Of a stretch of 64,000 nt of DNA, positions 8,639 through 16,938 are shown in pieces (positions within the stretch are counted from its first letter, which is position 1; each line of letters opens with the position of its first letter). Location of the stretch: NCBI RefSeq assembly GCF_001270745.1, contig NZ_KQ434754.1, forward strand, positions 315,792 through 379,791. Direction: 5' to 3'. The notes under the pieces were generated by a model. The model had not been told where the DNA came from. It did not search any database and saw only the letters and a list, made by a program, of their open reading frames with translations. Source of the DNA: Jiangella muralis (lineage in GTDB: Bacteria > Actinomycetota > Actinomycetes > Jiangellales > Jiangellaceae). The position numbers and the translations under genes were made by a program.

Positions 8639-10305
8639 CGGGCCACCGCCGCGCGTTTGAGCGCCCGCAGCCGGTGCATGACGTCGTTGCCGCCGCGGCC
8701 GAAGTGGTCGTGCAGCGTGACGTACTCGGCGTACAGCGCGTCGTAGGTCTTCTGGTTGTCCGGATCGGGCCGGTGGACGCCGCGTTCGACGTTGCCCATC
8801 GCGGCCGCGCCGGCCCGCACGTCGGGGTAGGCGCCGGCGGCGACCGCGGCGTGGATGGCCGAGCCCAGCGCCGGGCCCTGTTCGGACCCGATGACGCTCA
8901 GCTCCAGCCCGGTGACGTCGGCATAGATCTGCATGAGCAGCCGGTTCTTCAGCAGGCCGCCGGCGATGATCAGCTCGGTCACCGGGACGCCGGAGGCGGT
9001 GAACGTCTCGATGATGGTGCGGGTGCCGAACGCCGTCGCCTCGATCAGCGCGCGGTAGACGTCCTCGGGCTTCGTGGCCAGCGTCTGGCCGACGACGACG
9101 CCGGACAGCTCGTGGTCGACCAACACCGAGCGGTTGCCGCTGTGCCAGTCCAGCGCGACCAGCCCGTGCTCGCCGACCCGCTGCACGGCGGCCAGCTCGG
9201 TCAGGTACTCGTGGACGCCCACGCCGCGCTGGGCCGCCGCGGCGACGTAGCTCGCCGGGACCGAGCTGTCCACGAACCAGCCGAAGATGTCGCCGACGCC
9301 GCTCTGCCCGGCCTCGTAGCCCTGCAGCCCGGCGATGATGCCGCCGTCGACGACGCCGCACATGCCCGGCACCTCGCGCAGCACGTCGCCGTTCATGACG
9401 TGGCAGGTGGACGTGCCCATGATCGCGACCATCTGGCCCGGCTCGACCGCCTGCGCGGCCGGCGCCGTCACGTGCGCGTCGACGTTGCCGACGGCGACCG
9501 CGATGCCCTCGGGCAGCCCCGTCCAGGCCGCCGCCTGCGCCGTCAGCCCGCCGGCGCGGTCGCCGAGCTGGCCGATCGGCTGGTCCAGCTTGTCGTCGAC
9601 GAACCCGGCGAACGCCGGGTTCAGCGCGGCCAGGAACTCGCGCGACGGGTAGCCGCCATCCTGCCGGATGCCCTTGTAGCCCGCGGTGCAGGCGTTGCGG
9701 ACGTAACTGCCGCAGAGCTGCCAGACGATCCAGTCGGCGGCCTCGACCCAGCGCTCGGTAGCCGCGTAGACCTCGGGGTCCTCCTCCAGCAGCTGCAGGC
9801 CCTTGGCGAACTCCCACTCCGACGAGATCAGCCCGCCGTAGCGCGGCAGCCACGCCTCGCCGCGCGCGGCGGCCAGCGCGTTGATGCGGTCGGCGTGCGG
9901 CTGGGCGGCGTGGTGCTTCCACAGCTTCACGTAGGCGTGCTTGCGCCCGGCGTACTGCGGCAGCTCGTTCAGCGGCGTGCCGTCGGCCAGCGTCGGGACC
10001 ATCGTGCAGGCGGTGAAGTCGGTGGCGATGCCGATGACGTTCGCCGGGTCGACGCCGGCCTCGGCCACCGCCTGGGGAACGGTGGTCTTCAGCACGTCGA
10101 TGTAGTCGGACGGGACCTGCAGCGCCCAGTCCGGCGGCAGCTGCTCGCCGGTGCCGGGCAGCACGCGGTCGACGACGCCGTGCGGGTACGCGTGCACGGC
10201 GCTGCCGAGCTCCGCGCCGTCGGAGACGCGGACCACGACGGCCCGGCCGGACAGCGTGCCGTAATCGACGCCGACGACGACCGCGCCGTCGATGTTATCG
10301 CTCAC
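8635..10305 (-). CDS. araB: Ribulokinase
   Basis: FGGY-family sugar kinase of 556 residues that phosphorylates L-ribulose using ATP. The N-terminal nucleotide fold begins GVDYGTLSGRAVVV. TDFTACTMVP and GTSTCHVM lie in the sugar- and phosphate-binding parts, and the C-terminal half carries IIAGGLLKNRLLMQIYADV. The GTG start is preceded by GGGAG at about 8 nt. It follows the LacI gene by 41 nt and overlaps araD by four bases. Confidence 0.96.
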   Translation of the reverse strand: MSDNIDGAVVVGVDYGTLSGRAVVVRVSDGAELGSAVHAYPHGVVDRVLPGTGEQLPPDWALQVPSDYIDVLKTTVPQAVAEAGVDPANVIGIATDFTACTMVPTLADGTPLNELPQYAGRKHAYVKLWKHHAAQPHADRINALAAARGEAWLPRYGGLISSEWEFAKGLQLLEEDPEVYAATERWVEAADWIVWQLCGSYVRNACTAGYKGIRQDGGYPSREFLAALNPAFAGFVDDKLDQPIGQLGDRAGGLTAQAAAWTGLPEGIAVAVGNVDAHVTAPAAQAVEPGQMVAIMGTSTCHVMNGDVLREVPGMCGVVDGGIIAGLQGYEAGQSGVGDIFGWFVDSSVPASYVAAAAQRGVGVHEYLTELAAVQRVGEHGLVALDWHSGNRSVLVDHELSGVVVGQTLATKPEDVYRALIEATAFGTRTIIETFTASGVPVTELIIAGGLLKNRLLMQIYADVTGLELSVIGSEQGPALGSAIHAAVAAGAYPDVRAGAAAMGNVERGVHRPDPDNQKTYDALYAEYVTLHDHFGRGGNDVMHRLRALKRAAVAR

Positions 10306-10346
10306 AAGTGACTCCCTGGTGCGGTGTGGGGCGGCGGTTCGGGTGG

Positions 10347-11366
10347 TCAGGTGGTGGCCGGTGGGGCGGTGCTGGCGCGGACGACGAGGGCCGGCGCGAC
10401 GACGATGCGCTCGGTCTCGGGCCGCGGCCCGGTCTCGATGAGGTCAAGCAGCAGCGCGATGCTCTTGCGGCCGACCTCGGCGAAGTCCTGCCGGATGGTG
10501 GTCAGCGGCGGCGTGAAGAACTCCGCCTCCGGGATGTCGTCGAAGCCGACGATGCTGACGTCTTGCGGAACCCGGACGCCGGCCTCGTGCAGCGCGCGCA
10601 GCAGGCCGAGCGCCATCTGGTCGTTGGAGACGAACACCGCTGTGGCCCGGCCCGTGCGGGCGGCATTGGCGATGCGCCGGCCGGCCGTGTAGCCGGCGCG
10701 AGGGCTCCAGTCGCCCTCGACGACCGGCGGGAGCGCGATGCCGGCGGCCTCGAGGGTGCGCTGCCAGCCGCGTCGCCGGCCCTCGGCCTCCAGCCAGTCG
10801 GCCGGACCGGCGACGTGCCAGACGGTGCGATGACCGAGGCCGAGCAGGTGCCGGGTGGCCAGCTCGGCCCCGCGCGTCTGGTCGACGGCGACCACCGGCA
10901 TGCCGTCGGCCTCGCCGCCCTCGACCGCCACCACCGGCACGTGGCCCTGCAGCGCGGACACGGCGGCCGCGGCCTCGACCTGCGGTGCGATGGCGATCAG
11001 CCCGTCGACCGCCTGCGCGGCGAGGTAGTCCAGCGCCTCGCCGACGGTCTTCCGGTTGATGGTCTTCAGGCTGACGATGCTGATGAAGTACCCGGCGTCG
11101 CGGGCCGCCTGCTCGAGGCCGAACAGCGTGCTGGCCGGCCCGTACAGCGTGGTGTCGAACGCGACCACGCCGAGCGTGTTGGTGCGCCGGGTGACCAGCG
11201 CTCGGGCGGACAGGTTGCGGCGGTAGCCGAGCTCCTCGATGGCCGCGAGGACGCGGTCGCGGGTGCCCGGGCGGACGTTGGGGTGGTGGTTCAGGACGCG
11301 GGACACCGTCTGGTGCGAGACGCCCGCGATGCGCGCGACGTCGGCCATCACCGGGCTCCGCTCCAT
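10347..11366 (-). CDS. LacI-family regulator of the ara operon
   Basis: A 339-residue repressor. The N-terminal HTH reads MADVARIAGVSHQTVSRVLN, followed by the hinge, and then a periplasmic-binding-protein-like sensor domain (about 70-335) with GFDDIPEAEFFTPPLTTIRQD. The start is placed at 11366; ATG 11348, directly at MADV, is the alternative. A longer frame from 11402 would run through the operator and is unlikely. It is the first gene of the operon, so it probably represses itself together with araBDA until L-arabinose or a derivative binds. Confidence 0.92.
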   Translation of the reverse strand: MERSPVMADVARIAGVSHQTVSRVLNHHPNVRPGTRDRVLAAIEELGYRRNLSARALVTRRTNTLGVVAFDTTLYGPASTLFGLEQAARDAGYFISIVSLKTINRKTVGEALDYLAAQAVDGLIAIAPQVEAAAAVSALQGHVPVVAVEGGEADGMPVVAVDQTRGAELATRHLLGLGHRTVWHVAGPADWLEAEGRRRGWQRTLEAAGIALPPVVEGDWSPRAGYTAGRRIANAARTGRATAVFVSNDQMALGLLRALHEAGVRVPQDVSIVGFDDIPEAEFFTPPLTTIRQDFAEVGRKSIALLLDLIETGPRPETERIVVAPALVVRASTAPPATT

Positions 11367-11387
11367 CGGGACACCGTACCCGCCCGG

Positions 11388-11401
11388 TGTGAGCGCTAAC
11401 A
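11388..11401. promoter_or_regulatory. Consensus LacI-family operator TGTGAGCGCTAACA
   Basis: A 14-bp near-perfect palindrome matching the general LacI/GalR operator, 22 nt upstream of the lacI-like start. No similar site is evident in the 41-nt lacI-araB gap, which suggests this single site controls the whole operon by autoregulation. Confidence 0.75.
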
Positions 11402-11411
11402 ACCCGCCTCG

Positions 11412-11469
11412 CCCATGATCATCAACCTTCCGTCCTGTCCAGGCGACACAAAAGGTTGATGATCATGGG
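11412..11469. repeat. Long palindromic repeat, copy A
   Basis: Perfect 18-bp arms, CCCATGATCATCAACCTT and complement, enclose a 22-nt loop. The right arm contains the stop codon of the TetR gene (11463-11465). Copy B at 22613-22668 has the same arms and loop length but different loop bases, in the opposite orientation. It may act as a terminator for the TetR gene, and it also looks like a dispersed repeat family. Confidence 0.75.
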
Positions 11470-12092
11470 GCGGGGGCGGCGTGGACGGCGGCTCGCGTGC
11501 GCTCGACGCCGACCTCGGCGACCATCGCGCGCAGGTGCTCGGCGGCCAGCGGCGCCAGCGTGACGTGCGCCAGCGCCTCCGCGTCGGCGTCCGGCCGGGC
11601 CGCGGCCAGGAGCAGTGTCACGTGCCGGTGCCAGAACCGGTAGGCCCCGATCCGGTACCGCGCCCCCGGCGACGCCGTCTCGGACATCCGCAGCAGGTCG
11701 AGGTGGCCCAGCGCGTAGTCCAGGTACGCCTCGACGAACGCAGCCAACCGCTCGCCCGGCGCGGCGCCGGCGCCGTCTCCGGGACCCAGCGGCGCCGGGC
11801 CGAACAGGATCGCCTCCTGCAGCTCGCGCTCCCGCTCGTCCAGCAGCGCGACCGCCAGCCCGGACTTGTCGCCGAACCGCCGGAACACGGTGCCCTTGCC
11901 GACCCCGGCCGCCGCCGCGACCGCGTCCATCGTCACGCCGTCGACGCCGCGGTCGGCGAACAGGCGGGCGGCCGCGTCGAGGACGGCGGCCCGGTTGCGG
12001 GCGGCGTCGGCACGCTCCCTCGGTGGCGGCGCCGACTGCAGCTCGACCAGCCCGGAATAAACGGACTGTGGTCCGCTCTTGTCACTGGACAC
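11463..12092 (-). CDS. TetR-family repressor beside azoreductase
   Basis: About 209 residues. The TetR_N DNA-binding domain reads LFADRGVDGVTMDAVAAAAG followed by VGKGTVFRRFGDKSGL. The C-terminal ligand domain is alanine-rich and unassigned. The GTG at 12092 is the best start near the divergent promoter, but a start further in is possible because one operator copy (12062-12075) would fall inside the coding region. It is divergent from the azoreductase gene, whose promoter it probably represses. The stop codon lies within a palindromic repeat. Confidence 0.85.
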   Translation of the reverse strand: MSSDKSGPQSVYSGLVELQSAPPPRERADAARNRAAVLDAAARLFADRGVDGVTMDAVAAAAGVGKGTVFRRFGDKSGLAVALLDERERELQEAILFGPAPLGPGDGAGAAPGERLAAFVEAYLDYALGHLDLLRMSETASPGARYRIGAYRFWHRHVTLLLAAARPDADAEALAHVTLAPLAAEHLRAMVAEVGVERTRAAVHAAPAP

Positions 12093-12108
12093 AACCGGAC
12101 TGTAGTCC
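12062..12108. promoter_or_regulatory. Two TetR operator copies, CGGACTGTRGTCC
   Basis: CGGACTGTGGTCC at 12062 and CGGACTGTAGTCC at 12096 are near-identical, each with GGAC/GTCC arms, and 34 bp apart. The second overlaps a possible -10 (TGTAGT) for the azoreductase; TTGTCA at 12079 could be the -35. This is a typical arrangement for repression of both divergent genes. Confidence 0.65.
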
Positions 12109-12122
12109 AGAAAGGACTCGCC

Positions 12123-12749
12123 ATGCCCACCCTGCTGCACCTCTCCGCCTCGCCGCGCGGCGCCGTCTCCGAGTCGCTGCTGCTGGCCGACGACTTCCTC
12201 GCGGCCTATCGCGAGGCCCACCCGGAGCACCGGATCGCCCACTGGGACCTCTGGGACGGCACGCTGCCGGAGTTCGGGCCGACGGCCGCGCACGCGAAGA
12301 TGGCGGTCTTCGCCGGCCAGGACCTCGACGCCACGCAGCGCGACGTGTGGCGCGACGTCACCGCGGCGTTCGCCCGCTTCGACGCCGCCGACCACTACCT
12401 GTTCAGCGTCCCGATGTGGAACCACGGCGTGCCGTACGTGCTGAAGCAGTTCATCGACGTCGTCAGCCAGCCGGGCCTGGTGTTCGCGTTCGACCCGGCC
12501 AGCGGCTACCGCGGGCTGCTGCGGGGCAAGAAGGCGGCGGTCGTCTACTCCAGCGCCGTCTACGCGCCCGGCCGCGGCCCGGCGTTCGGGTCGGACTTCC
12601 AGACGTCGTACCTGGAGGGCTGGCTGCGCTGGGCCGGGGTGGCCGACGTTGAGACGATCGCGCTACGCCCGGACGCTGCGACGGGCGACGTCGCAGCCGG
12701 CCGGACGGCCGCGCGAGAGGCGGCCCGCGCCGTGGCCGCCGGGTTCTGA
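12123..12749 (+). CDS. FMN-dependent NADH azoreductase / quinone reductase
   Basis: A 208-residue flavodoxin-fold enzyme of the AzoR family. The phosphate loop for FMN is LSASPRGAVSESL near the N-terminus, and VPMWNHGVPYVLKQFIDVV is the characteristic flavin-ring/dimer segment. These enzymes reduce quinones and azo compounds with NAD(P)H and protect against electrophile stress. The AAAGGA site lies 7 nt before the ATG. Divergent from a TetR gene with paired operators, so probably induced by quinone-like compounds. Confidence 0.92.
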   Translation: MPTLLHLSASPRGAVSESLLLADDFLAAYREAHPEHRIAHWDLWDGTLPEFGPTAAHAKMAVFAGQDLDATQRDVWRDVTAAFARFDAADHYLFSVPMWNHGVPYVLKQFIDVVSQPGLVFAFDPASGYRGLLRGKKAAVVYSSAVYAPGRGPAFGSDFQTSYLEGWLRWAGVADVETIALRPDAATGDVAAGRTAAREAARAVAAGF

Positions 12750-12753
12750 CGAC

Positions 12754-13614
12754 CTACTTGAGCAGCTTGGACATGCGCCGGTCGGCGAGGATCTTGCCGC
12801 CGGTCTGGCAGGTGGCGCAGTACTGCAGCGAGGAGTCGGCGAACGACACCTCGCGGACGACGTCGCCGCAGACCGGGCAGGTCTCGCCGGCCCGGCCGTG
12901 CACCCGCAGGTTGGTGCGCTTGCTGTCCTTGAGGTCCTTCGCGGCCAGCCCTTCGGCCCGCTTCAGCGCCGTCGCCAGCTCGTCGACGATGACGGCGTGC
13001 AGGTTGGCGACGCCGTCGGCGTCGAGCGCCGACGCGGGCTGGAACGGCGACAGCTTCGCGGCGTGCAGCACCTCGTCGGAGTAGGCGTTGCCGATGCCGG
13101 CGATGACCGCCTGGTCGCGCAGCACGCCCTTGATCTGGGCCCGACCGGCCTTGGTGAGGATCTGCTGCAGCCGGTCGACGGTGAACTCGCCGGAGAGCGG
13201 GTCGACGCCGAGACGGGAGACGCCGGGCACGTCGGCGGGGTCGCGGACGACGTAGACGGCCAGCCGCTTGCGGGTGCCGGCCTCGGTGAGGTCGAACCCG
13301 GACTCGTCGTTCAGGTGGACCCGCAGCGCGAGCGGGCCACCCGGCTTCGGCGGCTTCGGCGACAGCGCGTCGCTCCAGCGCAGCCAGCCGGCCCGGGCCA
13401 GGTGGATGACGAGGTGGACGCCGTCGCAGTCGAGGTCGACGAACTTGCCGTGCCGGGCGATGCCGGTGACGGTGAGCCCGCCCAGCGCCGTGACCGGCGG
13501 GTCGAACGTCTTGAGCACGCTGATGGCGGCGACGTCGACACGCGTGACCACCTTGCCCACGGCCTTCTCACGAAGGAAGGCCGCGAGCGCTTCGACCTCG
13601 GGCAGCTCGGGCAT
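12754..13614 (-). CDS. Fpg/Nei-family DNA glycosylase
   Basis: A 286-residue base-excision repair enzyme. It begins with the catalytic MPELPEVE, has the H2TH region near QAVIAGIGNAYSDEVLH, and ends in a zinc finger CPVCG-N13-CATCQ. It would excise oxidised bases and cleave the strand through Pro1. A second, divergent member is at 17645-18427. It is four bases downstream of aat, so the two are probably cotranscribed. The stop is close to the convergent azoreductase stop (4 nt apart). Confidence 0.93.
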   Translation of the reverse strand: MPELPEVEALAAFLREKAVGKVVTRVDVAAISVLKTFDPPVTALGGLTVTGIARHGKFVDLDCDGVHLVIHLARAGWLRWSDALSPKPPKPGGPLALRVHLNDESGFDLTEAGTRKRLAVYVVRDPADVPGVSRLGVDPLSGEFTVDRLQQILTKAGRAQIKGVLRDQAVIAGIGNAYSDEVLHAAKLSPFQPASALDADGVANLHAVIVDELATALKRAEGLAAKDLKDSKRTNLRVHGRAGETCPVCGDVVREVSFADSSLQYCATCQTGGKILADRRMSKLLK

Positions 13615-13618
13615 GCGT

Positions 13619-14332
13619 TCATTTTGCCCTGTGCGCGGAGCGTTCGGCGAACACCGGTGGCAGCGGCAGTTCCAACGCGCGGCGCAACCGGCTGAGGTAC
13701 TCGGGCCGCGCGATCTCGACGACCCCCAGGCTGGCGAGGTGCCGGGTGCCCCACTGCACGTCGAGCAGCCGCCCGACCGGGTGCTCGGCGCGCATCATCT
13801 CGACCAGCGCGACGAGCGCGACCTTCGACGCGTCGCGTCCCCACCGCTGGCGGGCGTGGAACATCGACTCGCCGGCGAACAGCCCGCCGATGGCGACGCC
13901 GTACAGCCCGCCGGCCAGCCGTCCGTCCGGCGTCCACGCCTCGATCGAGTGCGCCCAGCCGAGCCGGTGCAGCCGCTCGTAGGCGCGGCGGATGTCGTCG
14001 CTGATCCACGCGCCGGGCCGGGACGGATCGGCGCACGCCTCGATGACCTCGGCGAACGCGGAGTCGACCCGGACCTCGAACTTGTGCGTCGACTGCCGCA
14101 ACGACCGCGACACCTTCAGCCCGCCGACCGGCAGCACACCGCGCGGGTTCGGCGACCACCAGGCGAGGTCGGTGGCCCGGCCGAGCAACTGGTCGACCGG
14201 CATCGGGAACAGGCCGTTGCGGTACGCAGCGAGCAGCGTCCCGGGCTCGAGGTCGGCGCCGAACGCGACGAGGTCGTCGTCGCCGGACGTGCTCGGCAGC
14301 TCCCATCGGGTCGGTGGTGGCTCGACGGGCAC
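13619..14332 (-). CDS. aat: Leucyl/phenylalanyl-tRNA-protein transferase
   Basis: A 237-residue GNAT-fold transferase that adds Leu or Phe from aminoacyl-tRNA to proteins with N-terminal Arg or Lys, marking them for ClpS/ClpAP under the N-end rule. Family signatures seen are GLFPMP, WWSPNPRGVLP, GWAHSIEAW, GGLYGVAIGGLFAGESMF and LLDVQWGTRHLASLGVVEI. Length is typical. It lies upstream of the Fpg-like gene with a 4-nt gap. Confidence 0.96.
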   Translation of the reverse strand: MPVEPPPTRWELPSTSGDDDLVAFGADLEPGTLLAAYRNGLFPMPVDQLLGRATDLAWWSPNPRGVLPVGGLKVSRSLRQSTHKFEVRVDSAFAEVIEACADPSRPGAWISDDIRRAYERLHRLGWAHSIEAWTPDGRLAGGLYGVAIGGLFAGESMFHARQRWGRDASKVALVALVEMMRAEHPVGRLLDVQWGTRHLASLGVVEIARPEYLSRLRRALELPLPPVFAERSAHRAK

Positions 14333-14404
14333 CTGGCCTCCCTAGGTGTTGGGGTCCTTCGTCAGCGTAATCCGCTCGGCGTCCTCCGCACGTACAGTGG
14401 TGAC

Positions 14405-15097
14405 ATGGGTGTGCGACGGACCATCGGGACCTGGGCGGGCACGACCGCGGCGCGCCGGGCCGCGCCCCTCGTCGCCGCTCGGGGCGCGAACCAGTTCATG
14501 ACCAAGGCCATCGAGGGGTTCCCCGGTTTCCCGGGCGCCCGCGAAACGGCCCGCCGTCATCTCGACAAGCGCGGCGACGTCGAGCGGGCCATCCGCGACG
14601 TCATCGAGCAGCACGTCCGGCTGGCCGGCGTACAGGGCTTCGTCACGAACATCGGCGGCGTCGTCACCATGCCGGTGACCATCCCGGCCAACATCGCCGG
14701 CATCGCCGTCCTGCACTTGCGGATGGCCGCCACCATCGCGCACCTGCGCGGCTACGACGTCGCCGACCCGAGGGTCCGCACGGCGGCGCTGGTCACGCTG
14801 CTCGGCCGCGACGGCGTCGAAGACGCCCTGCGCGGTCGCGACCTCCCGGGCCGGCCGTTCGACATCGCCACCGGCATCAACGAGCCCGACCCCGCGGTCG
14901 TCGAGCGCGCCGTCGCCGCCGTCACGTCGCAGCTGGTGGCCCGCATCGGCGGCAAGCACGCCACGCTGGCCCTGGTGCGCCGGGTGCCGCTGGTCGGCGG
15001 CGCCGTGGCCGCCGGCATCGACGCGTTCTCGACCTACGCCATCGGCAAGTTCGCCGACCGCGAGTTCCCCGCCAACGTCACCGTCGAACGGGTCTGA
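14405..15097 (+). CDS. EcsC-family protein
   Basis: A 230-residue protein with a hydrophobic central segment (NIGGVVTMPVTIPANIAGI and following) and a C-terminal VPLVGGAVAAGIDAFSTYAIG, both typical of the EcsC family, whose biochemical role is poorly known. A TACAGT hexamer lies 7 nt before the ATG with no Shine-Dalgarno, so the message looks leaderless. Its last 64 bases overlap the convergent membrane-protein gene. Confidence 0.75.
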   Translation: MGVRRTIGTWAGTTAARRAAPLVAARGANQFMTKAIEGFPGFPGARETARRHLDKRGDVERAIRDVIEQHVRLAGVQGFVTNIGGVVTMPVTIPANIAGIAVLHLRMAATIAHLRGYDVADPRVRTAALVTLLGRDGVEDALRGRDLPGRPFDIATGINEPDPAVVERAVAAVTSQLVARIGGKHATLALVRRVPLVGGAVAAGIDAFSTYAIGKFADREFPANVTVERV

Positions 15098-15732
15098 CCC
15101 CCGGCGGCGCGCCACAGCACGGCCGCCATCAGCACGCACCCGGCCATCAGCACGACGCCGTGGGCGACGCGGCCGGCCGCCGGCGTGAAGAACTGCGGCA
15201 GGAACAGCGCGAAGCAGGCGCCGAACGGCACGCCGCTCCACCGGGCCAGCACGCCCGACCGCCACACGGCGACCGCCGCCAGCACACCGCCGACGCCCAG
15301 CAGGATCAGCCCGGCCCCGAACGTCGTGATCGCCACCGACCCGTTCCGCACCGCGTCGGTCAGCTCGATCAGGTCGAACGCCGCCCCGTCCGCCGCCTCG
15401 CGGGCGATGGCGTGCAGCGCGAAGTCCTCGGCGCCGTAGTACGGCAGCGTCAGCCCGGCGCCGATCCAGAACACGACGACCGCCGCGGCGGCCGTCCGCT
15501 CCGCCCGGGTCTCACGCACGACGTCGCGCAGCGCGAGCAGGCCGAACGGCACCAGGACGAAGCCGATCATCGCGAACAGGTGCGACGCGACCCAGGCGTT
15601 CGAGCCCATCGACGCCAGCGCGCCGGCCGCCGTCTCCTCGTCGTGCCAGGGGCGCAGCGCGGGGTAGAGCAGGAACAGGATGCCGGCGACGGCGAGCGCG
15701 ACGGCGCCCAGCCGGTTGCGGAACGGGGTCAT
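15034..15732 (-). CDS. Multi-pass membrane protein of unknown function
   Basis: A 232-residue hydrophobic protein with about six predicted membrane segments (for example LGAVALAVAGILFLLYPAL, SHLFAMIGFVLVPFGLLAL and TTFGAGLILLGVGGVLAAVA). No catalytic motif is recognised. It lies 10 nt downstream of a TetR gene on the same strand, so it is probably part of that repressor's own operon. The C-terminus overlaps the EcsC gene on the other strand by 64 bases. Confidence 0.75.
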   Translation of the reverse strand: MTPFRNRLGAVALAVAGILFLLYPALRPWHDEETAAGALASMGSNAWVASHLFAMIGFVLVPFGLLALRDVVRETRAERTAAAAVVVFWIGAGLTLPYYGAEDFALHAIAREAADGAAFDLIELTDAVRNGSVAITTFGAGLILLGVGGVLAAVAVWRSGVLARWSGVPFGACFALFLPQFFTPAAGRVAHGVVLMAGCVLMAAVLWRAAGGQTRSTVTLAGNSRSANLPMA

Positions 15733-15742
15733 GAGGTCTCCT

Positions 15743-16300
15743 TCAGGAGCGGGGGAGGCTGGCGAGGTACATGTCGATGAGCTGCCCGTACGTGACGTCG
15801 GTGTCCTCGGCCAGCCCGAACCCGCCGGCCGCCTCGATCGAGGCGAACCCGTGCACGACGGCGCGCAGCCGGCGCACCGCGTGCACGGCGTCGGCGCCGT
15901 CCAAGCCGTAGTGGCCGAGCACCGCGAAGAACACCTCCAGCAGCTTCGTCCCGGCGGCGGCGTAGGCGGGGTCGTGCAGCGGGTCGGCCACCATGGCGGC
16001 GTACCGGGCGGGGTGGTCGAGGACGTAGCCGCGGTAGGCGTGCATGAGCGCGGCGACGGCGTCGTCGCGGCTGCGCCCGATCGCGACGGCGGCCATCCGC
16101 TCGGCGGTCTCCTCGAACACGCGCACGCCGACGCGGACACGCAGTTCGCCAAGGCCGCCGACGTGCTTGTACAGCGACGGCACGGCCACCCCGGTGCGCG
16201 CCGCGACCGCCGTCAGCGTCAACGCCTCCAGCCCCTGCTCGTCGACGACGGCCAGCGCCGCGTCGACGACGGCCGTGGTCGACAGCCCGGCCCTAGGCAC
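15743..16300 (-). CDS. TetR/AcrR regulator with WHG-type C-terminus
   Basis: A 185-residue repressor with an N-terminal HTH (LTAVAARTGVAVPSLYKHVG) and a C-terminal domain resembling the WHG family (RAVVHGFASIEAAGGFGL). The GTG start is chosen because an ATG just upstream is out of frame. It is divergent from the deaminase-like gene across a clean operator, and precedes a membrane protein gene. Confidence 0.88.
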   Translation of the reverse strand: MPRAGLSTTAVVDAALAVVDEQGLEALTLTAVAARTGVAVPSLYKHVGGLGELRVRVGVRVFEETAERMAAVAIGRSRDDAVAALMHAYRGYVLDHPARYAAMVADPLHDPAYAAAGTKLLEVFFAVLGHYGLDGADAVHAVRRLRAVVHGFASIEAAGGFGLAEDTDVTYGQLIDMYLASLPRS

Positions 16301-16323
16301 GGTGGAGAATCTCCATAGCCAAA

Positions 16324-16342
16324 AAGCTAATCGCTTTAGCTT
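16324..16342. promoter_or_regulatory. TetR operator AAGCTAA-N5-TTAGCTT
   Basis: Perfect 7-bp arms around TCGCT lie between the divergent TetR and deaminase-like genes, 24 nt upstream of the TetR start. The TTAGC/GCTAA arms are typical of TetR-family sites. Confidence 0.7.
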
Positions 16343-16370
16343 CGAACGTCAATCGGCCTAGAGTCGACCC

Positions 16371-16826
16371 ATGTCGCACGTCCTCACCGACGCCGATCGC
16401 GAGCTGATCGACGCCGCCGCCGCGACCATCGACGCCAGCACCGACGCGGCCACCGCCGAGGCGCCGGGCGTCCACACGATGGGCGCGGCCGTCCGCGACG
16501 GGAGCGGTCGCATCCACGTCGGCGTCAACCTCTGGCACTTCACCGGTGGCCCATGTGCCGAACTGGTCGCGCTCGGTACGGCCCGGGCGAACGGCGCGCG
16601 CCGGATCGAGTCGATCGTCGCCGTCGGCAACCACGGCCGCGGGGTCGTCGGTCCCTGCGGCCGCGACCGGCAGATCCTGTTCGACTACCACCCGGGGATC
16701 CGGGTGCTGCTGCCGGCTGCGGACGGGGTGCGTGCGGTCCCGATCGAGGAACTGCTGCCGCTGGCCGCGGTGTGGACCGTCGACGGTGGGACGCAGGCCT
16801 ACGACCCCGGCCGGTTCACGAGCTGA
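16371..16826 (+). CDS. Cytidine-deaminase-fold protein, blasticidin-S-deaminase-like
   Basis: A 151-residue protein that resembles blasticidin S deaminase over most of its length: PCAELVALGTARANG, IVAVGNHGRG and PCGRDRQILFDYHPGI. The zinc site has Cys62 with catalytic Glu64 (PCAE), and Cys96, but the third ligand of the PCxxC motif is Asp99 instead of Cys. It may still bind zinc or another metal, have altered activity, or be a subfamily trait. Possible substrates are cytosine nucleosides or nucleoside antibiotics. It is probably controlled by the divergent TetR. Confidence 0.85.
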   Translation: MSHVLTDADRELIDAAAATIDASTDAATAEAPGVHTMGAAVRDGSGRIHVGVNLWHFTGGPCAELVALGTARANGARRIESIVAVGNHGRGVVGPCGRDRQILFDYHPGIRVLLPAADGVRAVPIEELLPLAAVWTVDGGTQAYDPGRFTS

Positions 16827-16845
16827 CGGACCGGCCTCGCGACGG

Positions 16846-16925
16846 TATAGTGAAGTCGCCGGTCCATTGCGGTGGACTCGGAAGTGAACCCGGGAAGGTC
16901 CCGCTCGGAGTGGGGTCCCGGGTTC
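16846..16925 (+). ncRNA. Candidate small RNA / structured convergent intergenic region
   Basis: CTGACG (16823) and TATAGT (16846) spaced by 17 nt form a plausible promoter just past the deaminase-like stop. Downstream are a hairpin (GTCCA-TTGCGG-TGGAC, 16862-16877) and a perfect 10-bp stem GAACCCGGGA / TCCCGGGTTC (16886-16925). No reading frame fits. It could be a small RNA ending in a terminator, or only the bidirectional terminator of the flanking convergent genes. Confidence 0.35.
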
Positions 16926-16938
16926 TCGCGTTCCAGGG

